Source: Isoalcanivorax indicus (GTDB lineage: Bacteria > Pseudomonadota > Gammaproteobacteria > Pseudomonadales > Alcanivoracaceae). Taken from it: a stretch of 64,000 bases of DNA. The translations under genes and the position numbers were made by a program. Positions 41,944-49,890 of this stretch are shown here, one piece after another (the stretch's first letter is position 1; every line of letters starts with the position of its first letter). The notes beneath the pieces were generated by a model. It was not told the DNA's origin and made no database searches. It saw only the letters and a program-made list of their open reading frames with translations. The DNA is taken from positions 248,001 to 312,000 of the forward strand of contig NZ_QGMP01000002.1 of NCBI RefSeq assembly GCF_003259185.1, written 5' to 3'.

Positions 41944-42624
41944 TCAGTCGCGCGGGCCGAACAGGGCGGTGCCGAGGCGCACCAGGGTCGCGCCTTCGGC
42001 GATGGCGGTCTCGAAATCGTCGCTCATGCCCATGGACAGGGTATCCAGGGACGTCATGGTATGACGCAATTGTGACAGTGTCATGGCGAGTGTGCGAAAG
42101 GCCGCCCGGTTGTTGTCCGGGGCGTCAGCCCGGGGAATGGCCATCAGGCCGCGCAGCCGCACCCGTGGCAGCGTCGCTACTGCCTCGGCCAGTGCGGGCA
42201 GCTCGGCCAGCGATACCCCTTGCTTGCTGGCTTCGGTGTCGATATTCACTTGCAGGCACAGATTCAGCGGCGGCAGATGCTCGGGCCGCTGGTCGCTCAG
42301 GCGCCGGGCGATCTTCTCCCGGTCCACCGAATGCACCCAGTCGAAATGGGCGGCGATATCCCGGGTCTTGTTGGACTGGATCGGTCCGATGAAATGCCAG
42401 GTCAGCGGCAGATCCGCCAGCGCGGGCTGCTTGGCCAGCGCCTCCTGGAGGTAGTTCTCGCCAAAATGATGTGCCCCGGCGCCGTGCAGGGCGCGGATGG
42501 CCGCGGCATCGCGGGTCTTGCTGACGGCCAGCAACGTCACCTCGGCCGGGTCACGCCCGGCGGAGCGACAGCTGTGTTCGATACGGTGCTGGAGCGCCGA
42601 CAGGCGCGTTTCGGGATCTGTCAT
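41944..42624 (-). CDS. PLP homeostasis protein (YggS/PROSC family)
   Basis: A 226-residue single-domain PLP-binding TIM barrel without known catalytic activity that balances vitamin B6 and amino-acid pools. The PLP Lys is Lys36 in LLAVSKTR. Other hallmarks are HHFGENYLQEAL, WHFIGPIQSNKTRDIA, and the closing TLSMGMSDDFETAIAEGATLVRLGTALFG. It is divergent from pilT with 148 bases between, the same arrangement as in P. aeruginosa. Confidence 0.96.
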   Translation of the reverse strand: MTDPETRLSALQHRIEHSCRSAGRDPAEVTLLAVSKTRDAAAIRALHGAGAHHFGENYLQEALAKQPALADLPLTWHFIGPIQSNKTRDIAAHFDWVHSVDREKIARRLSDQRPEHLPPLNLCLQVNIDTEASKQGVSLAELPALAEAVATLPRVRLRGLMAIPRADAPDNNRAAFRTLAMTLSQLRHTMTSLDTLSMGMSDDFETAIAEGATLVRLGTALFGPRD

Positions 42625-42772
42625 CGTTGAACCGCTTGGGGTGACGGGGTACCTTACTGACTTGGAGCAACGCCTAAGAGATTCTTCTGAGCCGCCAGCG
42701 CGGTGTCAGGTCTCCGGGGACACATAATAACGCAGGTTCTGCCCTCACAACCCGCAAGGTAACGAATCGCCC

Positions 42773-43807
42773 ATGGATATCACCGAGCTGCTCGCCTTCA
42801 GCGCCAAGAACGGCGCCTCTGACTTGCACCTGTCCGCCGGCTTGCCGCCCATGATCCGGGTGGACGGCGACGTGCGGCGCATCAACTTGCCGCCCATGGA
42901 GCACAAGGAAGTCCATGCGCTGATCTACGACATCATGAACGACAAGCAGCGCAAGGACTATGAAGAGTTCCTGGAGACGGACTTCTCGTTCGAGGTGCCC
43001 GGTGTGGCCCGCTTCCGGGTCAACGCCTTCAACCAGAACCGGGGTGCCGGGGCGGTGTTCCGGACCATTCCGTCGAAAGTGCTGACGATGGAAGACCTGG
43101 GCATGGGCAAGGTGTTCCAGAAGATTGCCGAAACACCGCGTGGCATTGTGCTGGTGACCGGGCCGACCGGCTCGGGCAAATCCACCACCCTGGCGGCGAT
43201 GATCGACTTCATCAACAACACCCGCTACGAGCATATCCTCACCATCGAAGACCCGATCGAATTCGTGCACGAATCGAAAAAGTGCCTGGTCAACCAGCGG
43301 GAAGTGCACCGCGACACCCTCGGCTTCGCTGAGGCGCTGCGCTCCGCATTGCGGGAAGACCCGGACATCATTCTGGTGGGTGAGATGCGTGACCTGGAAA
43401 CCATCCGCCTGGCACTGACCGCGGCGGAAACCGGTCACCTGGTGTTCGGCACCCTGCACACCACCAGCGCCGCCAAGACCATTGACCGGGTGGTGGATGT
43501 ATTCCCCGCCGAAGAAAAATCCATGGTGCGCTCGATGCTGTCGGAATCCCTGCAGGCGGTGGTCTCGCAAACGCTGATGAAGAAGAACGGCGGTGGCCGG
43601 GTGGCCGCGCATGAGATCATGATCGGTACGCCCGCCATCCGGAACCTGATTCGCGAAGACAAGGTGGCGCAGATGTATTCCGCCATCCAGACCGGTGCGG
43701 GCCTGGGCATGCAGACCCTGGATCAGTGCCTGCAAGGGCTGGTGCAGAAAGGGTTGGTATCGCGCGAAGCCGCCCGTGAGAAAGCCAAGATTCCGGATTC
43801 CTTCTGA
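42773..43807 (+). CDS. pilT: Type IV pilus retraction ATPase PilT
   Basis: PilT is the hexameric motor that depolymerises type IV pili and powers twitching. The 344-residue protein has the N-terminal PAS-like domain (ASDLHLSAGLPPMIRVDG), Walker A GPTGSGKST (130-138), the Asp box HILTIEDPIEFVHE, Walker B ILVGEMRDLET, the His box GHLVFGTLHTTSA and the C-terminal AIRNLIRE motif needed for retraction. AAGG precedes the ATG at 42773. pilU follows 11 bases later. Confidence 0.98.
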   Translation: MDITELLAFSAKNGASDLHLSAGLPPMIRVDGDVRRINLPPMEHKEVHALIYDIMNDKQRKDYEEFLETDFSFEVPGVARFRVNAFNQNRGAGAVFRTIPSKVLTMEDLGMGKVFQKIAETPRGIVLVTGPTGSGKSTTLAAMIDFINNTRYEHILTIEDPIEFVHESKKCLVNQREVHRDTLGFAEALRSALREDPDIILVGEMRDLETIRLALTAAETGHLVFGTLHTTSAAKTIDRVVDVFPAEEKSMVRSMLSESLQAVVSQTLMKKNGGGRVAAHEIMIGTPAIRNLIREDKVAQMYSAIQTGAGLGMQTLDQCLQGLVQKGLVSREAAREKAKIPDSF

Positions 43808-43818
43808 CGAGACACGCT

Positions 43819-44940
43819 ATGGAACTCGAAGAACTACTGAAAATTATGGTGCAGAAGGGCGGCTCGGATCTGTTCATTACAGCGGGCGTGCCGCCGTCAA
43901 TGAAGATCCATGGCAAGGTGTTGCCGGTCACCAAAACGGCGTTGACCCCGGACATGACCCGGGACATCGTGTTTGGCGTGATGACCGAGAAGCAGCGCAA
44001 GGAATTCATTGATTCCAAGGAATGCAATTTCGCCATTTCCGCGCGCGGCATCGGCCGCTTCCGGGTCAGTGCTTTCTACCAGCGTAACCTGGTGGGCATG
44101 GTCATTCGCCGCATCGAAGTGAAGATTCCGACGGTAGATGAGCTGCGTCTGCCGCCGGTGATCAAGGATCTGGCCATGACCAAGCGCGGTCTGGTTATTT
44201 TCGTCGGCGCTACCGGCACGGGTAAGTCCACCTCGCTGGCGTCGATGATTGGCCACCGCAACAAGAACTCCAAGGGCCATATCATCTCCATTGAAGACCC
44301 GATCGAATTCATTCACCAGCACCAGGGCTGTATCGTGACGCAGCGCGAGGTTGGTCTGGACACGGATTCATTCGAGATCGCGCTGAAAAACACCCTGCGT
44401 CAGGCTCCGGACGTCATCCTGATTGGCGAGATCCGGACCCGCGAAGTAATGGATTACGCCATCGCCTTTGCGGAAACCGGGCACCTGTGTCTGGCCACCC
44501 TGCACGCCAACAATGCGAACCAGGCTCTGGATCGCATCATCCATTTCTTCCCGGCGGATCGTCACGGCCAGTTGTATATGGATTTGTCACTGAACTTGCG
44601 TGGCATCGTGGCACAGCAGTTGATTCCGACACCGGACGGCAAGGGCCGCCGTGCGGTGATCGAAGTCCTGCTGAACACGCCGCTGATGGCCGATCATATC
44701 CGCAAGGGCGAGGTGCACCTGCTCAAGGAGCTGATGAAAAAATCCCGCGATCTGGGCATGCAGACCTTTGACCAGGCACTTTATGACCTCTACACCCAGG
44801 GCGAGATCACCTACGAAGACGCCATGTCCCACGCGGATGCGCCCAACGACCTGCGTCTGATGATCAAGCTGGGTGCAGAAACCAGCGCCAGTTCCCTGGA
44901 CACAGCCACCCGCGGATTGTCCATCGAGGATACCGAATAA
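43819..44940 (+). CDS. pilU: PilT-dependent retraction ATPase PilU
   Basis: PilU is a PilT paralogue that adds force to retraction together with PilT. The 373-residue protein has SDLFITAGVPPSMKIHG, Walker A GATGTGKST (130-138), IISIEDPIEFIHQ, DVILIGEIRTREVMD and HLCLATLHANNANQALDR. The tail is longer than in PilT and Ser/Thr-rich near the end. Same transcript as pilT. The two unknown AT-rich genes downstream are co-directional, with no clear terminator in the 110-base gap. Confidence 0.97.
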   Translation: MELEELLKIMVQKGGSDLFITAGVPPSMKIHGKVLPVTKTALTPDMTRDIVFGVMTEKQRKEFIDSKECNFAISARGIGRFRVSAFYQRNLVGMVIRRIEVKIPTVDELRLPPVIKDLAMTKRGLVIFVGATGTGKSTSLASMIGHRNKNSKGHIISIEDPIEFIHQHQGCIVTQREVGLDTDSFEIALKNTLRQAPDVILIGEIRTREVMDYAIAFAETGHLCLATLHANNANQALDRIIHFFPADRHGQLYMDLSLNLRGIVAQQLIPTPDGKGRRAVIEVLLNTPLMADHIRKGEVHLLKELMKKSRDLGMQTFDQALYDLYTQGEITYEDAMSHADAPNDLRLMIKLGAETSASSLDTATRGLSIEDTE

Positions 44941-45050
44941 AAACAATGACATAGCAAGGCGGGCGAGCCGGTGAACTATGCTACACTATACGAGCTTGCC
45001 GCCAGCAAGGATGAGGTGTCGGAAGGCGGATTGGTTAGTCGGAGGTTGTC

Positions 45051-45242
45051 ATGGAAAAACGGAGAAAAGCCGTGCGCAACAAGAAGCATACCGATTCTCT
45101 TGAAAGCGCGTACGCCATACAAGGCGATGGCGTGGCAGTGCTGCAGCCGGGCCGGCTGAGAGAGGATCGGGAGTTCGTTGAGAAAATTCGCAAGATGCGT
45201 GGGTACGATATTCTTGAGAAGGTTGCTACTGGGAATAATTAA
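45051..45242 (+). CDS. Unknown 63-residue basic protein
   Basis: I do not recognise this protein. It begins with a strongly basic patch (MEKRRKAVRNKKH) and its second half is charged and probably helical (REDREFVEKIRKMRGYDILEKVA). There is no membrane segment or cysteine. A good GGAGG six bases before the ATG supports translation. It lies in a local AT-rich stretch, and the next gene, also AT-rich and unknown, starts 30 bases after its stop, so the two look like one module. The size and charge would fit a small regulator, DNA-binding protein or antitoxin, but nothing specific shows this. Confidence 0.55.
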   Translation: MEKRRKAVRNKKHTDSLESAYAIQGDGVAVLQPGRLREDREFVEKIRKMRGYDILEKVATGNN

Positions 45243-45272
45243 TCGCGCCCTCCAGATTCAAGGAATATCTCT

Positions 45273-46025
45273 ATGGGGACGGATCCCTCATCTACTGTTA
45301 TTTTTGTTCTTTCTGTTGTTACCTCGGGGTACATCCTGGCAGGCTATTGTTATGCCTTCAGGTATCGTACCGCGCGTGAGTCAGGGCACCGACTATATCT
45401 GACATGCGCAACGCTGGGTGTCGGTCTCACGTTGATCAGCCTGCTGTTTCTGTTCGCGGTCGCACTGCTTTTCTGTCTCTTTTCGCACCAACACCCCAGG
45501 GTATTACTGGACCATGCCTCGTCATGGGAACTTCTGTTTCCTGTTGTGAGCGCGTTTAACGTCCTGATCGCCTATTCTGGTGCGAAGATCTACAACAGTC
45601 TCGAGGGTGTGAAGTATACAAACATTCGAAAGGTGTGGCAGAAAGACGATTTTTCAGCCCTGTTGGCGTACGCAACAAGCCACAGGAAGTTGGTTGCTGT
45701 GACCTTGAGGTCGCGTAAGGTTTACGTGGGGCTGGTAGCGCGCACCAATGAGCCCCATTGGGAGTGCTCGCATATCACGGTACTGCCGCTCTACAGTGGA
45801 TTTCGACGAGAAAGCGACCTGAAGCTTCAGCTGACCAACCGATACGAAGAGGTGTTTGATTACTTCGAGCGTGAGTCCAGTGAAGAAAGGCAGTCTGACG
45901 GAATCAAGGATTTCTATGTTGTGGCTCCGCTTTCTGACATCGTCTCATCCCACGTCTTTAATCCCGAGATTTACAAACGGCTCGGTGAGGAACCCGTGGT
46001 GTCATCTGTGCTGGATTTGCAGTAA
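45273..46025 (+). CDS. Unknown three-helix membrane protein with cytoplasmic domain
   Basis: A 250-residue protein I cannot assign. Three hydrophobic helices (about residues 7-28, 41-70, 87-106) are followed by a soluble domain of about 140 residues. The YRTARESGHRLYL segment between helices 1 and 2 and the short beta-like RSRKVYVGLVARTNEP in the soluble part look like conserved motifs; the latter resembles small beta-barrel domains. Base composition is clearly lower in GC than neighbours (26 of 60 bases in 45301-45360, 27 of 60 in 45601-45660, against 43 of 60 in 46381-46440). AAGGA precedes the ATG. Low GC and no recognisable family suggest horizontal acquisition. Confidence 0.72.
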   Translation: MGTDPSSTVIFVLSVVTSGYILAGYCYAFRYRTARESGHRLYLTCATLGVGLTLISLLFLFAVALLFCLFSHQHPRVLLDHASSWELLFPVVSAFNVLIAYSGAKIYNSLEGVKYTNIRKVWQKDDFSALLAYATSHRKLVAVTLRSRKVYVGLVARTNEPHWECSHITVLPLYSGFRRESDLKLQLTNRYEEVFDYFERESSEERQSDGIKDFYVVAPLSDIVSSHVFNPEIYKRLGEEPVVSSVLDLQ

Positions 46026-46029
46026 TGAT

Positions 46030-46050
46030 CGGGGCGCCAGAGGCGCCCCG
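46030..46050. terminator. Perfect hairpin between convergent genes at 46.0 kb
   Basis: CGGGGCGCC (46030-46038) pairs with GGCGCCCCG (46042-46050) around AGA: nine G-C/C-G pairs without mismatch. No T-run follows, but its place between the stop codons of the unknown membrane gene (46025) and the convergent pirin gene (46056) suggests two-way termination. Confidence 0.55.
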
Positions 46051-46055
46051 GTGTG

Positions 46056-46916
46056 TCAGGCGGTGAGCCGTCCATCGCGGTAATCCCGCAAGGCTTGCTC
46101 GATTTCCTCCGCCGTGTTCATGACGAAGGGGCCGTACTGCACAATCGGTTCCTTGATCGGTTTGCCGGCGATCAGCAGGAAGCGGGTGCCATCCTGGCCT
46201 GCATGGATGTGCAGGGTATCGCCGTCGCGCAATATCGCGGCATGGTGGCGCGGCACCTCGCGACCACCGATGGCGGCATCACCTTCGAACACATAGATGA
46301 AGGCATTATGCGTTTCGGGCACCGGCAGTGTTGCTGCGGTGCCCGCATCCATGCTGACATCCCAGTATTGCGGATCAGTGGTGATGCCCTGGCTGGGGCC
46401 ATGTATCGGCCCTTGCACCGGCCCCTGCGCGGTGGCCACTTCTCCGGCAATCACGCGTACCGAAACGCCGTCGTCGAGCGCCGTTACGGGAATCTCGTCG
46501 GGCTGGATATCCCGATAACCCGCCGGCTTCATTTTTTCCTTCGCCGGCAGATTCAGCCACAACTGGAAGCCGCGCATGCGCCCTTCATTCTGTTGCGGCA
46601 TTTCCGAGTGAATGATGCCGCGCCCGGCGGTCATCCACTGCACCCCGCCGGATTTCAGATCGCCCCGGTTGCCGAGATGATCCTCGTGCAACATATGCCC
46701 ATCAAGCATGTAGGTGACGGTCTCAAAGCCGCGATGCGGATGGGACGGAAATCCTGCGATGTAGTCAGCGGCATCGTCGGAAGAAAATTCATCCAGCATC
46801 AGGAATGGGTCCAGACGCACATGGGCGGACTGGCCGAGGCTGCGCTTCAGGCGCACACCGGCGCCGTCGCTGGTGTCGCGGCCGGGAATCAGAAAATGCA
46901 GGGCTCTGGCTTGCAT
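46056..46916 (-). CDS. Pirin-family cupin protein
   Basis: A 286-residue bicupin of the pirin family; some members oxidise quercetin, others regulate metabolism. The first cupin (about residues 40-130) has the metal-binding pattern HPHRGFETVTYML, HEDHLGN and GIIHSEMP (three His and a Glu), followed by LQLWLNLPAKEKM. The second cupin has the usual lost metal site. It follows the glutathione transferase gene by 29 bases, probably in one operon under the divergent LysR regulator. The true substrate is not known. Confidence 0.93.
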   Translation of the reverse strand: MQARALHFLIPGRDTSDGAGVRLKRSLGQSAHVRLDPFLMLDEFSSDDAADYIAGFPSHPHRGFETVTYMLDGHMLHEDHLGNRGDLKSGGVQWMTAGRGIIHSEMPQQNEGRMRGFQLWLNLPAKEKMKPAGYRDIQPDEIPVTALDDGVSVRVIAGEVATAQGPVQGPIHGPSQGITTDPQYWDVSMDAGTAATLPVPETHNAFIYVFEGDAAIGGREVPRHHAAILRDGDTLHIHAGQDGTRFLLIAGKPIKEPIVQYGPFVMNTAEEIEQALRDYRDGRLTA

Positions 46917-46945
46917 GATGACCTCCTCGGGCTGGGCCCGCTTTG

Positions 46946-47941
46946 TTACGCTTCCCGGGGGCCGAGACGATCACGATCGTGTGGCTGATCGAACGTCAGG
47001 GCAGGCCCCATGGAAACAATGCCGTACGGGTTGATGGTCGGGTGGCTGCGGAAATAGTGATTGCGGATATGCGCAATATTCACGGTCTCGGCCACGCCGG
47101 GTGTCTGGTACAGATCGCGAACATAGTTCGACAGGTTCGGGTAGTCCGCGATACGCCGGTGATCGCACTTGAAGTGGGTGGCATACACCGGATCAAAGCG
47201 CACCAGGGTGGTGAACAGCCGCCAGTCGGCTTCGGTCACCCGGTTGCCGACCAGGAAGCGCTGCGTGCTCAGGCGCTGCTCCAGGCGGTCCAGCGCCGCA
47301 AACAGTGTGGTGACCGCTTCATCATAAGCGTCCTGGCTGGTGGCAAAACCCGCTTTGTAGACCCCGTTGTTCACCTGGTCATAGATCCAGCTGTTCACCT
47401 CGTCGATGTCGCCGCGCAGGGCTTCGGGATAGAAATCACCGGGCGCGGCACCCACGCCATCAAATGCGCTGTTGAACATGCGGATGATGTCCGCAGACTC
47501 GTTGCTGGCAATGGTCTCGCGCTGGCGGTCCCACAGTACCGGCACGGTGACCCGGCCTGAGTAATGCGGGTCGGCCTTGAGGTACAGCTCATACATTCGC
47601 TGGAGTCCGTACAGCCGGTCGCCGGTGGCGCCGGGGAAGCCGGTATCCAGCGGCCAGCCCTCGCTGAGCATCAGCGGGTTGACGACGGACACGCCGATCA
47701 TCTTGTCCAGGCCCTTGAGCGCACGAAAGATCAGCGTGCGGTGGGCCCAGGGGCAGGCCAGGGACACATACAGGTGATAGCGGTCGGCTTCGGCTCTGAA
47801 GCCGCCTTCACCGTCCGGGCCGGGGCTGCCGTCAGCGGTGACCCAGTTGCGAAACTGTGCTTCGCTGCGCTCGAAACGCCCGCCGGTCTTGTCCGTGTCA
47901 TACCACTTGTCGTGCCAGACGCCGTCTACCAGAAGTCCCAT
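46946..47941 (-). CDS. Glutathionyl-hydroquinone reductase (Xi-class GST, YqjG-like)
   Basis: A 331-residue Xi-class glutathione transferase that reduces glutathionyl-hydroquinones back to hydroquinones. The catalytic Cys is Cys63 in LACPWAHRTL, the family signature. Other family parts are RFERSEAQFRNWV near the N-terminus, VPVLWDRQRETIASNESADIIR (glutathione binding) and the C-terminal helical domain with RFLVGNRVTEADWRLFTTLVRFD. With pirin behind it and a divergent LysR, the set looks like a response to quinones or aromatic stress; the inducer is unknown. Confidence 0.94.
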   Translation of the reverse strand: MGLLVDGVWHDKWYDTDKTGGRFERSEAQFRNWVTADGSPGPDGEGGFRAEADRYHLYVSLACPWAHRTLIFRALKGLDKMIGVSVVNPLMLSEGWPLDTGFPGATGDRLYGLQRMYELYLKADPHYSGRVTVPVLWDRQRETIASNESADIIRMFNSAFDGVGAAPGDFYPEALRGDIDEVNSWIYDQVNNGVYKAGFATSQDAYDEAVTTLFAALDRLEQRLSTQRFLVGNRVTEADWRLFTTLVRFDPVYATHFKCDHRRIADYPNLSNYVRDLYQTPGVAETVNIAHIRNHYFRSHPTINPYGIVSMGPALTFDQPHDRDRLGPREA

Positions 47942-48065
47942 GATGTCGCTCCCTGCCGACCCTGGGGGCCGGTTGTCGGTGAGTGGTGTGGCCAGTGCGC
48001 CACGCTATTTGTTAAAGGATACATCGGAAGATTTAATTAAAAAGACCATAATGTGGTGCTATTCT

Positions 48066-48080
48066 ATCGAAATCACTGAT
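48066..48080. promoter_or_regulatory. Candidate LysR-type binding site at 48.1 kb
   Basis: ATC (48066-48068), nine bases, GAT (48078-48080), in the AT-rich 165-base gap between the glutathione transferase and LysR genes, 27 bases before the LysR ATG. Placement suits autorepression with activation of the divergent operon. Confidence 0.38.
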
Positions 48081-48106
48081 GTTTTATCCGAAACCGGGAT
48101 GCGGCA

Positions 48107-49027
48107 ATGTCAGAACCCAGAATCACCCTTGAGCAATGGCGTGCCCTGCTGGCGGTGGTGGATGCGGGCGGCTATGCCCCGGCGGCCGAGGCCCTGGGCA
48201 AGAGCCAGTCGGCGGTGAGTTACGCCATTCAGAAGCTGGAAACCACTCTGGATCTGCGCGCCTTCACGCTGAAAGGCCGCAAGGCCGCCCTGACGCCCGC
48301 CGGTGAACTGCTCTACCGGCGGGCGCGTGCCCTGCTGGCGGAGGCCGAGGCCCTGGAGCAGGCGGCGGCCCACCTCAGCCTGCGCCATGAAGCGGCGATT
48401 CAGGTGGCGGTTGAGGCGCTGTTTCCCCACTGGCTGATGCTCGACTGCCTGGCGGAACTCGGTGATGCCTTTCCTGACACCCGTATCGAGTTGTTCGAGA
48501 CGGTGCTCACCGGCACCGACGAGGCCCTGCTGGAACGGCGGGTCGATCTGGCCATTGCCGGCCGGATTCCGCCCGGTTTCCTCGGGGACCATCTGATGCG
48601 AGTGCGCTTTGTGCCCGTCGCCCACCCGGACCACCCCTTGCACCAGTTGAACCGGTTGCTGGACTTCAACGACCTGCGTCGACACCGGCAGCTGGTGGTC
48701 CGTGATTCGGGCCAGCGGCGGGTGGACGCGGGCTGGCTGGGTGCCGAGCAGCGCTGGACGGTAAGCCACGTGTCGTCGTCGATCCAGGCGGCCTGCCGCG
48801 GGCAGGGCTTCGCCTGGTATCCGGAGGAAAAGATTCGTCGTGAACTGGCCAGCGGTGAGCTGAAGCTGTTGCCGCTGCGTGAGGGCGGCGAGCGCTTCGC
48901 GGACCTTTATCTGGTTTACGGGGATCGCGATTATGCCGGCCCTGCGACGCGGCGGCTGGGTGATATCCTGACCCGGCGCACGCGCACGTTGTGCGAACAA
49001 GAGGACAAGACCCATGAAGGACGATGA
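48107..49027 (+). CDS. LysR-family transcriptional regulator
   Basis: A 306-residue LysR regulator. The N-terminal helix-turn-helix (about residues 7-65) has TLEQWRALLAVVDAGGYAPAAEALGKSQSAVSYAIQKLE, read here as separate helices, and the effector domain (about 95-295) has the typical VAVEALFPHWLML start. It is divergent from the glutathione transferase-pirin pair and probably controls it. Its last 14 bases overlap the DUF1653 gene, so the two are co-expressed. Confidence 0.92.
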   Translation: MSEPRITLEQWRALLAVVDAGGYAPAAEALGKSQSAVSYAIQKLETTLDLRAFTLKGRKAALTPAGELLYRRARALLAEAEALEQAAAHLSLRHEAAIQVAVEALFPHWLMLDCLAELGDAFPDTRIELFETVLTGTDEALLERRVDLAIAGRIPPGFLGDHLMRVRFVPVAHPDHPLHQLNRLLDFNDLRRHRQLVVRDSGQRRVDAGWLGAEQRWTVSHVSSSIQAACRGQGFAWYPEEKIRRELASGELKLLPLREGGERFADLYLVYGDRDYAGPATRRLGDILTRRTRTLCEQEDKTHEGR

Positions 49028-49292
49028 CCTGCAGCCACTGCCAGTGCTGCGCCCCGGCCGCTATCGGCATTTCAAGGGGGGGCTGTACGAGGTGCTGGGC
49101 GTTGCCCGGGACAGCGAAACCCTGACGGCACAGGTGGTATACCGTGCCCTGTACGGGGGGGGCGGGCTGTGGGTGCGTCCGTTGGCCATGTTCACGGAAC
49201 AGATAGAACGTGAAGGAGTACGTATACCCCGCTTTGCGCCGGTCGAGTCGGATCAGGCCGCCACGGAAGGCTTCACGCCGGGGAGAAAATGA
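49014..49292 (+). CDS. DUF1653-domain protein
   Basis: A 92-residue soluble protein made mainly of one DUF1653 domain: PGRYRHFKGGLYEVLGVARDSETL, VVYRALYGGGGLWVRPLAMFTE, and IPRFAPV, here given in pieces. The family is small, beta-rich and of unknown function. The start overlaps the end of the LysR gene by 14 bases. Confidence 0.9.
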   Translation: MKDDDLQPLPVLRPGRYRHFKGGLYEVLGVARDSETLTAQVVYRALYGGGGLWVRPLAMFTEQIEREGVRIPRFAPVESDQAATEGFTPGRK

Positions 49293-49347
49293 CCGTTGTT
49301 ATACTCAAAGAAGGATACCCCTTCGTCTGCCGCATTCGGGAGGCTTC

Positions 49348-49890
49348 ATGAAACAGCTTAGCGTACACCGGCCATTTTTCATTCTGTGGCTGGCCATAAC
49401 GGCCCTGCTGGCGGGTTGTTCCACCGTCACCGTGGACCATGATCGTGGTGCCAGTTTTGCAGGGCAGAATACCTACGCCATCATGCCGCACGGTGAGGAT
49501 CAGGGGTATCTGTCACTGGATGCCTCGCGTATCGAGCGTAGTCTGGTCCGTGAGCTGGATGCACGCGGCTACCAGCGTGTGGCGCTGGAGGAGGCCGACA
49601 TCCTGGTGCGTTACGATATTGTCGAAGAGATTCGCAACCAGTCGTCAGGCTTCAGCTATGGCTTCGGCTTCGGCCGCAACAACCTCGGTCTGGGGTTGGC
49701 CACAGCGCCGGATTCCCGTCAGATCAAGGAAGGCAAGCTGGTGGTGGAGTTCGTGACCCCGGAAGAACGTCGTGCCATCTGGCGCGGCGCCGGGCGCCGC
49801 AACCTGACAGAAGGCATGAGTTCGGAGCGTCGTGAGCGTCTGATCGACAGCCTGATTACGGAGATGCTGGCGAAGTATCCGCCGGGTTGA
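49348..49890 (+). CDS. DUF4136-type outer-membrane lipoprotein
   Basis: A 180-residue lipoprotein. The signal peptide (about residues 9-23) ends in LLAGC with Cys24 as the lipidation site; Ser follows, so the outer membrane is the likely destination. The mature domain matches the DUF4136 layout: a YAIMPHG strand, ALEEADILVRYDIVEE, a glycine-rich FSYGFGFGRNNLGLGL loop and a C-terminal helix with SSERRERLIDSLITEMLAKYPP. GGGAGG precedes the ATG at 49348; the longer in-frame reading has no ribosome site. The last 35 bases overlap the end of the convergent kinase gene. Function unknown, probably envelope-related. Confidence 0.85.
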   Translation: MKQLSVHRPFFILWLAITALLAGCSTVTVDHDRGASFAGQNTYAIMPHGEDQGYLSLDASRIERSLVRELDARGYQRVALEEADILVRYDIVEEIRNQSSGFSYGFGFGRNNLGLGLATAPDSRQIKEGKLVVEFVTPEERRAIWRGAGRRNLTEGMSSERRERLIDSLITEMLAKYPPG

